A stretch of 37,713 nucleotides of DNA from Candidatus Giovannonibacteria bacterium (GTDB lineage: Bacteria; Patescibacteriota; Minisyncoccia; JACPKW01; UBA11713). The notes beneath the pieces were generated by a model. It worked only from the letters and a program-made list of their open reading frames with translations, was not told where the DNA came from and did not search any database. The number at the start of each line of letters is the position of its first letter. The first letter of the stretch is position 1. Of this stretch, positions 37,641-37,713 are shown piece by piece. Made by a program: the position numbers and the translations under genes. Location of the stretch: positions 1 to 37,713 of the forward strand of contig JACOXM010000007.1 of the NCBI GenBank assembly GCA_016176285.1, written 5' to 3'.

Positions 37641-37669
37641 ATTATACACCGGTTCAATAAAAAAATCAA
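37641..37669 (-). promoter_or_regulatory. Sigma70-type promoter
   Basis: Minus strand TTGATT - 17 bp - TATAAT. Confidence 0.65.
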
Positions 37670-37690
37670 GGCCTTATAAAAAGCCTTGAA
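37658..37690 (-). terminator. Terminator-like hairpin for a minus-strand gene entering from the right edge
   Basis: TCAAGGC...GCCTTGA followed by seven T on the minus strand. Confidence 0.55.
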
Positions 37691-37713
37691 AAATTGGAAA
37701 TTTCTATTGGCGG

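Overview
This 37.7-kb window is a compact bacterial chromosome segment read with the standard code (TGA works as a stop). Gene content, very small intergenic gaps and protein styles suggest a Patescibacteria/CPR (Parcubacteria-like) genome; that is inference, since no database search was possible. I support one tRNA-Asn(GTT) and about 41 protein-coding genes. Recognisable products include a GT2 glycosyltransferase, a YCII/PhnB/VOC cluster, a hemerythrin, a bactofilin-like membrane protein, a DEAD-box helicase, a RAYT (Y1) transposase with REP palindromes, a DUF2298 membrane protein, an aldo/keto reductase, a PAS-PAS histidine kinase with a receiver-GGDEF partner, a transglycosylase-like protein, a PolB-like exonuclease, a short nucleotide-sugar dehydrogenase, RpoD, DnaG, a PD-(D/E)XK protein, a MacB/FtsX-type ABC transporter, a 1804-aa propeller/FN3 surface protein and an ECF sigma factor among secreted-protein genes. 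The observations I rate highest are: (1) a RAYT gene with REP palindromes on both sides in inverted orientation and a third perfect copy inside its own reading frame; (2) a candidate structured 5' leader RNA, with a near-consensus promoter and mutually exclusive hairpins, in front of a 54-aa membrane protein; (3) a minus-strand gene run from the giant surface protein through an ABC transporter whose ATPase has a duplicated unfamiliar C-terminal domain, continuing into dnaG-rpoD; (4) an ECF sigma locus with an overlapping 59-aa ORF missing from the ORF track, a TraB/ChaN-like secreted protein, a CHRD-PrcB_C-like protein and a secreted 'LGDLFxLDxLFGGG' repeat protein. No CRISPR array, rRNA or prophage was seen.
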